Below are positions 43,127 through 51,155 of a stretch of DNA of 53,739 nucleotides, one piece after another; positions within the stretch are counted from its first letter, which is position 1, and each line of letters starts with the position of its first letter. The notes below the pieces were generated by a model, which was not told the DNA's origin, ran no database searches, and saw nothing but the letters and a program-made list of their open reading frames with translations. The DNA comes from Opitutales bacterium (GTDB lineage: Bacteria; Verrucomicrobiota; Verrucomicrobiia; Opitutales; Oceanipulchritudinaceae): NCBI GenBank assembly GCA_020831485.1, contig JAFIGG010000017.1:1-53739 (forward strand), given 5' to 3'. The translations under genes were made by a program, and so were the position numbers.

Positions 43127-43975
43127 ATGAAAATGTCTTATAAACTGTCTCCTTTTTTCATACTATTGTCCTTGGCCATATCCGCACCTGCGTTGCACAG
43201 CTCAATATCGATCAATTCCACAGATTTCTCTTATACGCAGGATTTCAATTCCTTGCCCACCGCAAATACCGGAACGTTCACATGGGAGGATAATAGTACT
43301 CTTGAGGGTTGGTACCGGCGTGCAAATGTCAGCAACTCTAACCAAACACCGGACCCGGGCTTGATCGACATATCCGCCCAGGGTTCCAATGTTGGCCCTG
43401 TTGGCTTTTATAATGCCAGCACAGCAAACAATTCCGACCGCGCCGTGGGCTTTCGCATCGATGGTCAGCCAAGCGGATTGAAGAAAGGATCTGTGGGCGT
43501 GGTTTTCACCAATAACACCGGGCTAACCATCACGGGTTTTGATCTCGGCTACACCGGAGAACAGTGGTACCGATCTGTCAACGATACTACCTTGTTCTTA
43601 CAATACGCAGTGGTGAATAGTTTTGCCGATGATATCAGTGGTGACATTGACCGCTCTCAGCCTGGTACTTGGACTGGCGTCAGTGCCTTGAGTTGGACGG
43701 TAGAGGGTGGTGATACGAACACATGGACTAACGGCACTGAACCGGCCTTCACCAATGTGTTCGAACCGATGACCATATCTGGTTTGTCTATTGCTGATGG
43801 CCAGGATTTGGTGATCCGCTGGAGAATTGCCGAAACCAACGAAAATCAGGCGGGGCTGTTCATTGATGATGTCACCTTTGGTAACATCACCGCCATTCCC
43901 GAACCCTCCACCTACGCAGTCATTACCGGTCTCTTAATGTTTGGATTGGTATTGTATCGCCGCAAGCGGGTTTAA
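43127..43975 (+). CDS. PEP-CTERM sorting-domain protein
   Basis: 282 residues. Signal peptide to about residue 24 and a secreted beta-rich body with many Asn, Thr and Ser residues. The exact sorting tail is IPEPSTYAVITGLLMFGLVL followed by YRRKRV: PEP motif, transmembrane helix, basic end. The tail is processed by exosortase in bacteria that make an exopolysaccharide-rich matrix; no exosortase gene lies in this window. The body has no recognised domain (LTITGFDLGYTGEQW ... GLFIDDVTFGNITA). It is the first of three closely spaced genes ending in a sulfatase (38-bp and 16-bp gaps). Confidence 0.92.
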   Translation: MKMSYKLSPFFILLSLAISAPALHSSISINSTDFSYTQDFNSLPTANTGTFTWEDNSTLEGWYRRANVSNSNQTPDPGLIDISAQGSNVGPVGFYNASTANNSDRAVGFRIDGQPSGLKKGSVGVVFTNNTGLTITGFDLGYTGEQWYRSVNDTTLFLQYAVVNSFADDISGDIDRSQPGTWTGVSALSWTVEGGDTNTWTNGTEPAFTNVFEPMTISGLSIADGQDLVIRWRIAETNENQAGLFIDDVTFGNITAIPEPSTYAVITGLLMFGLVLYRRKRV

Positions 43976-44013
43976 ATCCACGTAATGAATCTCCTAACCT
44001 ATTATATTTTATC

Positions 44014-45039
44014 ATGAAAAAATCACACTCTAGAATATTGTACCTTCCCATCGCATCGTTAATCTTTGCGTTTACGGCTGTGGCCGCCAGTGCCGAGACC
44101 GTTGTCTATTCGGAATCATTCGATCCTGCTCCCGATACTGTTACTACTTTTAACATTCAATTGGGTGGGGATCCCGACCTCGTAGGAGCCAATTTCAGGC
44201 TTGTTGACAAGGGCGTCTGGGGACTCACGACCTTTGGTAACATTGTCGACATCGGCGGTGACAATGGCAATGTTCTGCGACCGCAGGAAGTGGGTCGCAA
44301 CAACAGCCGAGTTGCCGGTGTGTTTCTCGACTCGGATCACTTTGCGGCCACCGGGCCAGGCACTTATACTCTTAGTTTTGATGTGATCCCGACCTCAAAC
44401 GAAACAGGAGCCGGTCGGGTGTATGTTGGCGCGGGTTCTGGTTATGACCTTTCCGGCGAAACGGATGCCAAGTTGACCCTCTCGCTTGCCGCTGACGGTT
44501 TTGGTGTGCGACGCCCCACCGGGTTGATCATATGGCCGGCACTCACAGGCTCCAATGGTGCCACCGCGACGCATCTGATTACCACGTCCACCGAATGGAT
44601 CGATACCGACGGCAATGAGACCGGAGAATTCCGCGACACCCCCGGGGCTCCGTTCGATGTTCTGGAGGCAGCTGCCTGGGAGATTGATTTTGAATACGAC
44701 GGCACGAGCACTTTGGTGGTTGCTTTCGGTGGCTACAATACCGATTTTAAGGTCGATAACATTACTATTTCACCCGCCGACGAAACGGTGGATCCGGGTA
44801 ATGGTAACGGTAACGGCAATGGTGACGAGAATGGCAATGGAGACGAAAACGGTTTCTGGGCTGGCTATCCGATTGATCAACACGGATTCGTCGATACCGG
44901 CGACTTCCTTGGCTTGCTTTGGGTCACTGATTTGGGTGATTTCGTCTGGAGTGCCCGATTGAATGCATTTATGTATCTACCAGAGGAATTTGTCCTCGAA
45001 TCCGGTGCATGGGTCTATATTCCCAGAATAGCTGATTGA
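44014..45039 (+). CDS. Exported protein with Gly-Asn-rich linker and C-terminal domain
   Basis: 341 residues. Signal peptide to about residue 28, then a LamG-like beta-sandwich (SESFDPAPDTVTTFNIQLGG ... YTLSFDVIPTSNETGAG ... FKVDNITISP). A low-complexity linker follows, GNGNGNGNGDENGNGDENG (about 265-283), encoded by short near-repeats at 44797-44850. The C-terminal 55 residues (GYPIDQHGFVDTGDFLGLLW ... FMYLPEEFVLESGAWVYIPR) are a repeated end module of verrucomicrobial secreted proteins, probably a surface-attachment or sorting signal. Function unknown; lies between a PEP-CTERM gene and a sulfatase in one apparent operon. Confidence 0.82.
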   Translation: MKKSHSRILYLPIASLIFAFTAVAASAETVVYSESFDPAPDTVTTFNIQLGGDPDLVGANFRLVDKGVWGLTTFGNIVDIGGDNGNVLRPQEVGRNNSRVAGVFLDSDHFAATGPGTYTLSFDVIPTSNETGAGRVYVGAGSGYDLSGETDAKLTLSLAADGFGVRRPTGLIIWPALTGSNGATATHLITTSTEWIDTDGNETGEFRDTPGAPFDVLEAAAWEIDFEYDGTSTLVVAFGGYNTDFKVDNITISPADETVDPGNGNGNGNGDENGNGDENGFWAGYPIDQHGFVDTGDFLGLLWVTDLGDFVWSARLNAFMYLPEEFVLESGAWVYIPRIAD

Positions 45040-45055
45040 GGGTTACTCCGATACT

Positions 45056-47644
45056 ATGTATTCTCTCAAGCTATCGGCCTGCTTTCTAATTTGTGTTTCG
45101 ACTCTGAGCGCTGCTGAGACCCGCCAATTGGGCGGTGACCCGGTGCCCAATGTAGTCCTCTTTTTTGTGGACGACATGGGCCTGGGTGACACCAGCGCGT
45201 ATCAGGACTTGACCGGAACTGCGGATGCGGAGCAAATCTACACGCCTGAAATGGAGCGCCTGGCGAGCATGGGCACCCGTTTCACGGATGCTCATTCGAA
45301 CGGTGCCACTTGTAGCCCATCGCGTATCAGCCTTCTATCTGGCACCTACTCCTTTCGATCGCCGCTAAAAACGAGAGCAGTACGGGATAATGACCATATC
45401 CATGGCATTATCCTCCCGGGACGCCGTACCACGATGGCCCACATGCTGCAGCGCTCAGGCTACCGCACCTACGGCTATGGCAAGTGGCACATAGGCCTTC
45501 GTGGGGACAGCGGCGACGACCGAAACCGCGATGGCGTGATCGATGTGCCCGGCTCCGGTATGCTTTATGAGGGGCCGATCGAGAGCGGTTTTGATACTTA
45601 CACCGGCACACCCGGTAATTTCAGCTACGGCGGGGCGATGATTCAGGACAAGCAATACATGCGTTTCGCGTCGTCGGACCCGCATGATTATTCGCTGGTT
45701 CCGATCAACGACCCTTCGGCACAGCCTTGGGTTCGCCAGGGCCCTGAGCGTCCGACAGATCCGAATCTGCCAAAAGTCCAACCGGCAATCTTTGAGAAAT
45801 TGCAGTACGACATTTCCACGCACATGGACTCACGGGCGGACCAACCGTTTTTTATCTACTACGCCTCCCATTCGAATCACGACCCCTATGTGGCGGCGAA
45901 CTACGATCCTAACCATCCAGATGGCCCGCGTGCTTCGCTGAACGGTGTCGTGATCGACCCCAATGTGACCAAGGCGGGTGGGATGATCGATATCGTAACC
46001 GGTGAGGACTTGACTGGAAACGGAATCCCTGATCCTGATTATGAGTATTATCAAACCCATGGCGGCTGGATCTGGAATGATGCCTTCCGCAGAAAATGGT
46101 GGGACCATGTCACTGAAGTCGACGAGGAGGGTAACATTACGGTAAATGGTCCGACCAACCGTGCCATGATGGTGCAGGAGAATGATATCATCATCGGCTA
46201 CCTGCTGGATTTCCTTGAACAGACTGATGATCCACGTAATCCGGGGCATAAGCTGATCGACAATACTATCTTTATTTTTACTTCCGATAATGGTGCAGAC
46301 ATCCGCGGAGATGTGGCGGTTGGAGCATTGCCACAAAGCAGTGATGGCGTTATAACCGAACTTGCAGGCTACAAGGGCACACGCTGGGAGGGAGGTAACC
46401 GGGTTCCATTCATCGCAGCCTGGCCAAATCCTGCTATCGCCGGTCAGAACCCTATCCCCGCCAAGGCAACTTCATCCGCGCTTTTTGGCCTGAATGATCT
46501 CTATGCGACACTTGCAGAGGTTATCGGTTACGAACTCCATGAGGAAGAAGCGGTGGACAGTGAGTCCTTGCTTACCGCCTGGACCAATGGTGTTCTGGAT
46601 CAGGTCGATGTTGTTCGCAAAGGCGACGATAACGGTTTGATCTACCAATACCACGAGCGCCTTTTTCTCCGTCTCGGCGAGCTCAAGCTGGCGGCAGTTG
46701 ATTGGAGCTATGACAACCGCTTTGCGGATGATCGTTTCGGAGATAGAAGCAATCTCGATTTTAAAAAGATGGTCTTTGATTTCAACGAGGGCAACTGGCA
46801 GCAATACATCCGTGTGCTCGTTGACCTATCCACCAATCTGGATGAGCGTCAGGAAGGGGATCTCGGGAAAACGGAAACTGCCCATAAAATGCTGGCCACG
46901 CTCAATCGATTAACGAATCAGGGCTTTAGTCGAGCGGGCGCCTCGGATTTCGAGAATGGCTTGAATTTTACGGGCGGTGACCTTCTCAGGGCTTCCAACT
47001 GGCATTCCTACAAGGCATCCCAAAGCAGATCCCTGCCAAAGGGTCGGACCCCTGGAATCATAGCTGAAAATGGAACGGTTGGTGGTGATATTAAAGACAT
47101 TATCCTGGTTCATCGTTCCGGTACGCTCGCCTACAGTCCCGGTAGGGCTGGAAAGCTAACCGGCAGCTTCTTTGAATTGGATGGCGGCACCTTAATGGTG
47201 GATCGGGATCTCCGGATCAGTAGCAGCCACTTCGTCACCTACCGCGGCGCTGTCGAACTCGGATCCAACAATCTTGTCATTCAAGGCAGCAATGGCGAAT
47301 TCACTGTTTCCGGTGGCACGATTAATGCCAAAGACCTATCCTTTGGCGGAGCGGGAGCCAGTGACGGTTCGAATGTTGTCCGTTTCAAGGGCGGCGAAGG
47401 CACTCTGAACTTGACGGGACAAATTAGTTTTCAAGACGATTCCACCGGAAGAGACTTCATCGATTTTAAATCTGGCGCACGTGGCCGATTGTTAACGACT
47501 ATGGACGCGAGCAGCTTTTCCGCGCTCTGGGATGCTGGAAATCTCCGCATCAACGGCGAGGCAGGTAAACCAGGCCAGTTCGCGGCCTCCAACTTCAAGT
47601 TGGTTGACCTCGGTGACGGCCGCAATGCCCTCGTGCTTGAGTAG
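45056..47644 (+). CDS. Large secreted sulfatase with beta-solenoid-like C-terminus
   Basis: 862 residues. Signal peptide to about residue 20; FFVDDMGLGDTSAYQD metal block; formylglycine motif C86-S-P-S-R90 followed by LLSGTYSF; GYGKWHIGL; second metal site FTSDNGADIRGD. The sulfatase core has large insertions (for example DPNHPDGPRASLNGVV and the D/G-rich stretch before GIPDPDYEYYQ). Residues about 640-862 are Gly/Asn/Ser-rich beta-strand repeats (VELGSNNLVIQGSNGEF ... GGTINAKDLSFGGAG ... RFKGGEGTLNLTG) resembling autotransporter-associated solenoids, probably for attachment to the surface or glycan. It follows the Gly-Asn-linker gene by 16 bp. Confidence 0.93.
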   Translation: MYSLKLSACFLICVSTLSAAETRQLGGDPVPNVVLFFVDDMGLGDTSAYQDLTGTADAEQIYTPEMERLASMGTRFTDAHSNGATCSPSRISLLSGTYSFRSPLKTRAVRDNDHIHGIILPGRRTTMAHMLQRSGYRTYGYGKWHIGLRGDSGDDRNRDGVIDVPGSGMLYEGPIESGFDTYTGTPGNFSYGGAMIQDKQYMRFASSDPHDYSLVPINDPSAQPWVRQGPERPTDPNLPKVQPAIFEKLQYDISTHMDSRADQPFFIYYASHSNHDPYVAANYDPNHPDGPRASLNGVVIDPNVTKAGGMIDIVTGEDLTGNGIPDPDYEYYQTHGGWIWNDAFRRKWWDHVTEVDEEGNITVNGPTNRAMMVQENDIIIGYLLDFLEQTDDPRNPGHKLIDNTIFIFTSDNGADIRGDVAVGALPQSSDGVITELAGYKGTRWEGGNRVPFIAAWPNPAIAGQNPIPAKATSSALFGLNDLYATLAEVIGYELHEEEAVDSESLLTAWTNGVLDQVDVVRKGDDNGLIYQYHERLFLRLGELKLAAVDWSYDNRFADDRFGDRSNLDFKKMVFDFNEGNWQQYIRVLVDLSTNLDERQEGDLGKTETAHKMLATLNRLTNQGFSRAGASDFENGLNFTGGDLLRASNWHSYKASQSRSLPKGRTPGIIAENGTVGGDIKDIILVHRSGTLAYSPGRAGKLTGSFFELDGGTLMVDRDLRISSSHFVTYRGAVELGSNNLVIQGSNGEFTVSGGTINAKDLSFGGAGASDGSNVVRFKGGEGTLNLTGQISFQDDSTGRDFIDFKSGARGRLLTTMDASSFSALWDAGNLRINGEAGKPGQFAASNFKLVDLGDGRNALVLE

Positions 47645-47690
47645 AATCAGCCGCTTGGTTACGAATTCAATAGCAAATTGAATGAATCCG

Positions 47691-47757
47691 TTGGAGGGCC
47701 GACCTCTGTGTCGGCTGTGGTTCCAGGTTCGAGCCCCGACGGAGCGGGGCCCTCCAT
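47691..47757 (-). repeat. Dispersed palindromic intergenic repeat, copy 3 (reverse orientation)
   Basis: On the minus strand: GGGGCTC-side module (47731-47757, arms GCCCCG/CGGGGC) followed by the GCCGACACAGAGGTCGGC module (47698-47716). It lies between the ends of two convergent sulfatase genes and may also terminate transcription. Confidence 0.7.
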
Positions 47758-47779
47758 GGTGATATGCATTGGCCTCCGT

Positions 47780-49321
47780 CTATTCGTTGGGGTCAAAGTA
47801 TTTGGTGTTCCCCTCGGTCGAACCGTGATGGTTGCGGGCGCGTTTCCATTCTGTATCTTTGGCGCGCTCGAAGGCGATCGCCTGCCACTTCTGATGAAGG
47901 GCTTCAAGTGTTTCGCTGCATTTGCGATCGCGCAAGGCCGGCAGTAGATAATCTCCCGTGCGAACCATCCAGGCCTCCATTTCACCGCGCAGTTGGTCTG
48001 CCAGCTTCTCATAGTGCGGATTGTCGATCAGGTTGTTCAACGCATAGGGATCTGTGCTGTAGGCGTAAAGTTCTTCGGTAGTGCGGTATTTTAAGAATTT
48101 AAAACGTTCCTCGAAAACAGAGCCTTGTTCGGCCAGCTGAGCCATCGTTGCCCAAGAGCGATACCAGCGAGCCTCCATGGTCGCGACGCGCTCGCCGTTG
48201 CTCCATGGAGTGAAAATATATAGGAAGTCCCGAGTGTAGATACCGCGAATCGGGCGAACTGTTGCATTGGGGTTCTCGTCGAGCTGAACAAAGACGCGAT
48301 CCCGGTCGGCTTGTTTTTCGCCCTTTAGCAGCGGTACAATACTGCGACCCTCCAGCTCTTCCGGAATCTGCAAGCCGGTAATGTCTAGAATAGTCGGCAT
48401 GAAATCGATTGCCGATATCATGTGTTCGGTATCCAGATAGCCCGGTTCGGTGACGTCGGGCCAAACTACAATCCATGGCGTGCGCACCCCGGCCGGATAG
48501 AGGCTGGACTTTGCAAAGGGCATGGAAATGCCGTGGTCGGAAAGAAAGATAATGATTGTATCATCCTCCAGACCATGCCTGCGCAAGACATCGAGGACAG
48601 CGCCGACGCTATCGTCTCCGCGACGCACGGTGCTGTAGTAATCAGCGACTTCTTCGGCAAAGGCAGGATTCTTGTGGAGAAAGCCGGGCACTGGCACTTC
48701 TTCGGGCGAGTAAATGCGCGAGGGAGGCGTTTGATCCCAGATGTCTTTTTCCTCGTGGGTCTTTGGACCATTGAAGAAAGGGAGGTGAGGGTCGTCCATA
48801 TTGACCATCGCGTAGAACGGTTTACCCTTATCTCTGGCACCCGTCACCATGCTTTCAAAAGCATTTGCATATTCCTTCGGCGTTCGGGCCCGCTGTGTTG
48901 GTATAATCTTATGGTAGTCCCAGTAGCGATCGAAGTCGTTTGTGGGGGTGGCGTCGGGTACCTTTTGAACGATTCCGGTAAAATAGCCCGCTTCGCGAAG
49001 GTATTGAGGAACCGTGTTGTGAGGGAAATTCACACTGTAAAACCCTTGCATGCCACTGACGTGGGGATAGCGCCCCGTGTTGATAACATTTCGTGAAGGT
49101 GTGCAGGTCGGAGATTGGATGAATGCATGGTGGAACCGCATGCCTCTGGCAGCGAGCGAGTCCATGTGTGGCGAGATGCCATCGACCGCTGAACCGTAGG
49201 ATCCCATGGAATCCCAGCTCATATCATCCATCGTGATAAAGAGAATATTCGGCTTTTGTGCTGAGGCAATTGCTGCCGAGGCACAGAGAAACAGCAAGAG
49301 GAGTAAACAATTCTGAGGCAT
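47780..49321 (-). CDS. Secreted sulfatase (CTPSR type)
   Basis: 513 residues. Signal peptide to about residue 21; FITMDDMSWDSMGSYG metal block; formylglycine motif C73-T-P-S-R77 followed by NVINTGRYPHVSGMQGFY; AGYFTGIVQKV in place of the usual GKWH block; second metal site FLSDHGISMPFAKSSLYPAGVRTPW. The Lys-poor replacement of GKWH and the K in MPFAKSS are typical of heparan N-sulfatase (sulfamidase-like) members, so N-sulfate or an unusual ester is possible. The only sulfatase of the right half on the minus strand; divergent from the next sulfatase across an AT-rich 288-bp spacer. Confidence 0.94.
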   Translation of the reverse strand: MPQNCLLLLLFLCASAAIASAQKPNILFITMDDMSWDSMGSYGSAVDGISPHMDSLAARGMRFHHAFIQSPTCTPSRNVINTGRYPHVSGMQGFYSVNFPHNTVPQYLREAGYFTGIVQKVPDATPTNDFDRYWDYHKIIPTQRARTPKEYANAFESMVTGARDKGKPFYAMVNMDDPHLPFFNGPKTHEEKDIWDQTPPSRIYSPEEVPVPGFLHKNPAFAEEVADYYSTVRRGDDSVGAVLDVLRRHGLEDDTIIIFLSDHGISMPFAKSSLYPAGVRTPWIVVWPDVTEPGYLDTEHMISAIDFMPTILDITGLQIPEELEGRSIVPLLKGEKQADRDRVFVQLDENPNATVRPIRGIYTRDFLYIFTPWSNGERVATMEARWYRSWATMAQLAEQGSVFEERFKFLKYRTTEELYAYSTDPYALNNLIDNPHYEKLADQLRGEMEAWMVRTGDYLLPALRDRKCSETLEALHQKWQAIAFERAKDTEWKRARNHHGSTEGNTKYFDPNE

Positions 49322-49492
49322 AAATTCGATTGTCCTGAAGGAATGACCGGTTTCAAGACATTAAGTGCAAAAATCATTCTAGTTGTAGGGTTTATCGAGC
49401 GTAGTTGACATTGTCGCATAGTCCGAACTATTCTGCCTGCTAATCACGCGAGAACCTTTATCTAAAGATCTTGTGCAAAGGTTTCAATTTCT

Positions 49493-49521
49493 TTGAGAAA
49501 AACAAAATTTTCCTTTAAACA
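49493..49521 (+). promoter_or_regulatory. Weak candidate promoter in AT-rich divergent spacer
   Basis: TTGAGA, 17-bp spacer, TAAACA, 88 bp before the sulfatase ATG at 49610. The spacer 49322-49609 separates two divergent sulfatase genes, is markedly AT-rich, and contains no gene. It probably holds promoters and operators for both. Confidence 0.3.
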
Positions 49522-49609
49522 TTATCTGGTATGGCAATAAATTAGTACTTTATTCTAAAAACCAATCATTATTCACTTTCTCGACATTTGTCCGAAAAAA
49601 TCCCATCTC

Positions 49610-51004
49610 ATGAAATACCTAAAATTCTTAAATTATTTTTTTCTCTCCATCTTTCTGATGACAGGCGCTGTTTTGCCCCTACACGCTGAAGGATCTGAAC
49701 TGGAGCGGCCGAACGTCGTGTTTTTTCTCGTCGATGATTTAGGCTACGGTGACTTGGGTTATACCGGTTCGACGCTTGCGGAGACCCCGCATATCGATTC
49801 CTTCGCCGCAGAGAATCTCGTGTTTACGGATGCTTATTCCGCATCGCCCCATTGCTCGCCGACGCGGGCCTCAATCGTTACCGGGCAGTATCCGGGGCGT
49901 TTGCACATTACCGTTTGGATTGGCGGAAACAAGCCCACTGAGTTCGAAGGTTTGAAGCTTCCCAAGGAAAAACAGTATCTCAGCAGCGAAGTTTTCTCGG
50001 TGGCGAAATATTTCAAATCCCTGGGATATACCACGGCTCAAGTGGGCAAGTGGCATCTCGGAGGTCGCAGGGTACCCATTCAAGAGCATGGTTTCGACAG
50101 AGTAATTGGCTGGTCGCCGGGTGCAGGAACGGGGCCGGCGCCTACCTGGTTTGGTCCTTATTCGACGATAGCGGATCTCGACGGTCCGGAGGATGAATAC
50201 ATTACTGACCGCCTGACCGATGAGGCAATCAACTTCATGAAGGAGCAACAGCAGGAACCTTTCTTCCTTCTTTTGCAGCACTATGTGGTTCACGATCCCC
50301 TGACCGCGCCCGATGAGATTGTGCAACGCTATGTTGCCAAAGGTCTACCGGTGGACAAAGGTGAAGAAAATGCGACCTTCCTCGCGAAGAAAAAGACAAT
50401 GGATAACAGCTTCGGTCGCATTCTCGAGGCACTTGATGAGCTTGATTTAGCAGATAACACTATCGTGGTCTTTTTCTCCGACAACGGCGGCGTAGCGTAT
50501 TTTGCCAACAACGGCCCGCTTCGCAAAGGGAAAAAATACCTCTACGAAGGTGGGATTCGCGTACCCCTTATAATGCGTGTGCCAAACCTGACTCCTAAGG
50601 GTGGAACGACAGCAGTACCCGTCAATTCGATCGATTTCTTTCCCACGTTTGTTGAGCTAACTGGCGGCGATGTCAGCGCTCAGCCGACAGTATTCGATGG
50701 CATCAGCATTAAGCCTGTGTTGGCTGGAGCGGATCAACTGGATCGTGAAGCAATCTACTGGCATATGCCACAGGCCGGTCGGGACTGGACAGTGATCCCG
50801 CCCCAGGGTGCCGTGCGCAAGGGGCCATGGAAATTGATCCATCACTACGGTGGAACAAAGCCTGACGAGCTCTATAACCTTGAAGATGATATCGGAGAGA
50901 CCCGCAATCTGGCCCGTCGTTATCCGGAAAGGGTTGCGGAAATGCGAGCCATGCTGGAGCGTCACATCGACGAGACTGGCGCAGGGCGAGTAACCGAAAA
51001 ATAG
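49610..51004 (+). CDS. Secreted arylsulfatase (CSPTR type)
   Basis: 464 residues. Signal peptide to about residue 26; [17 protein letters not shown] metal block; formylglycine motif C82-S-P-T-R86 followed by ASIVTGQYPGRLHIT; VGKWHLGGRR; second metal site FFSDNGGVAYFANNGPLRKGK and YEGGIRVPLIMR. A compact arylsulfatase A-type enzyme without extra domains. It is the last gene of the island before the cytochrome gene whose 5' end is duplicated at the left boundary. Confidence 0.95.
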   Translation: MKYLKFLNYFFLSIFLMTGAVLPLHAEGSELERPNVVFFLVDDLGYGDLGYTGSTLAETPHIDSFAAENLVFTDAYSASPHCSPTRASIVTGQYPGRLHITVWIGGNKPTEFEGLKLPKEKQYLSSEVFSVAKYFKSLGYTTAQVGKWHLGGRRVPIQEHGFDRVIGWSPGAGTGPAPTWFGPYSTIADLDGPEDEYITDRLTDEAINFMKEQQQEPFFLLLQHYVVHDPLTAPDEIVQRYVAKGLPVDKGEENATFLAKKKTMDNSFGRILEALDELDLADNTIVVFFSDNGGVAYFANNGPLRKGKKYLYEGGIRVPLIMRVPNLTPKGGTTAVPVNSIDFFPTFVELTGGDVSAQPTVFDGISIKPVLAGADQLDREAIYWHMPQAGRDWTVIPPQGAVRKGPWKLIHHYGGTKPDELYNLEDDIGETRNLARRYPERVAEMRAMLERHIDETGAGRVTEK

Positions 51005-51081
51005 TTTGAATCTCCGAAACCTGCGAACCTGTTGGGACATCCCTTTGATGATATCCAGGTAACGGACAGCTCTAATTCACA

Positions 51082-51155
51082 GACTCCGAGAATAGTTGAC
51101 TTAGTGCTTTCGTGTAATTTTGATTTTAGCGATGGCAACTGAGTGGAGACGTAGT
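51082..51155 (+). repeat. Right island-boundary repeat: upstream region and first codons of the cytochrome gene
   Basis: Direct-orientation partner of 25063-25136 (gap-free, about 72% identity). Includes TTGACT at 51096 and the ATG at 51132 with codons for M-A-T-E-W-R-R. The intact gene here indicates that this is the ancestral side. Confidence 0.7.

Noticed and set aside
44797-44850. Short near-repeats that could be taken for a CRISPR or VNTR locus
   Set aside because: They encode the Gly-Asn-rich linker in frame, with no unique spacers; an ordinary low-complexity linker.
48422-49096. 224-residue plus-strand frame within the minus-strand sulfatase
   Set aside because: Antisense to the sulfatase's catalytic region, which has all expected motifs.
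51096-51120. TTGACT/TAATTT as the cytochrome promoter
   Set aside because: The spacer is only 13 bp, too short for a normal sigma-70 promoter; a different -10 would leave almost no leader.
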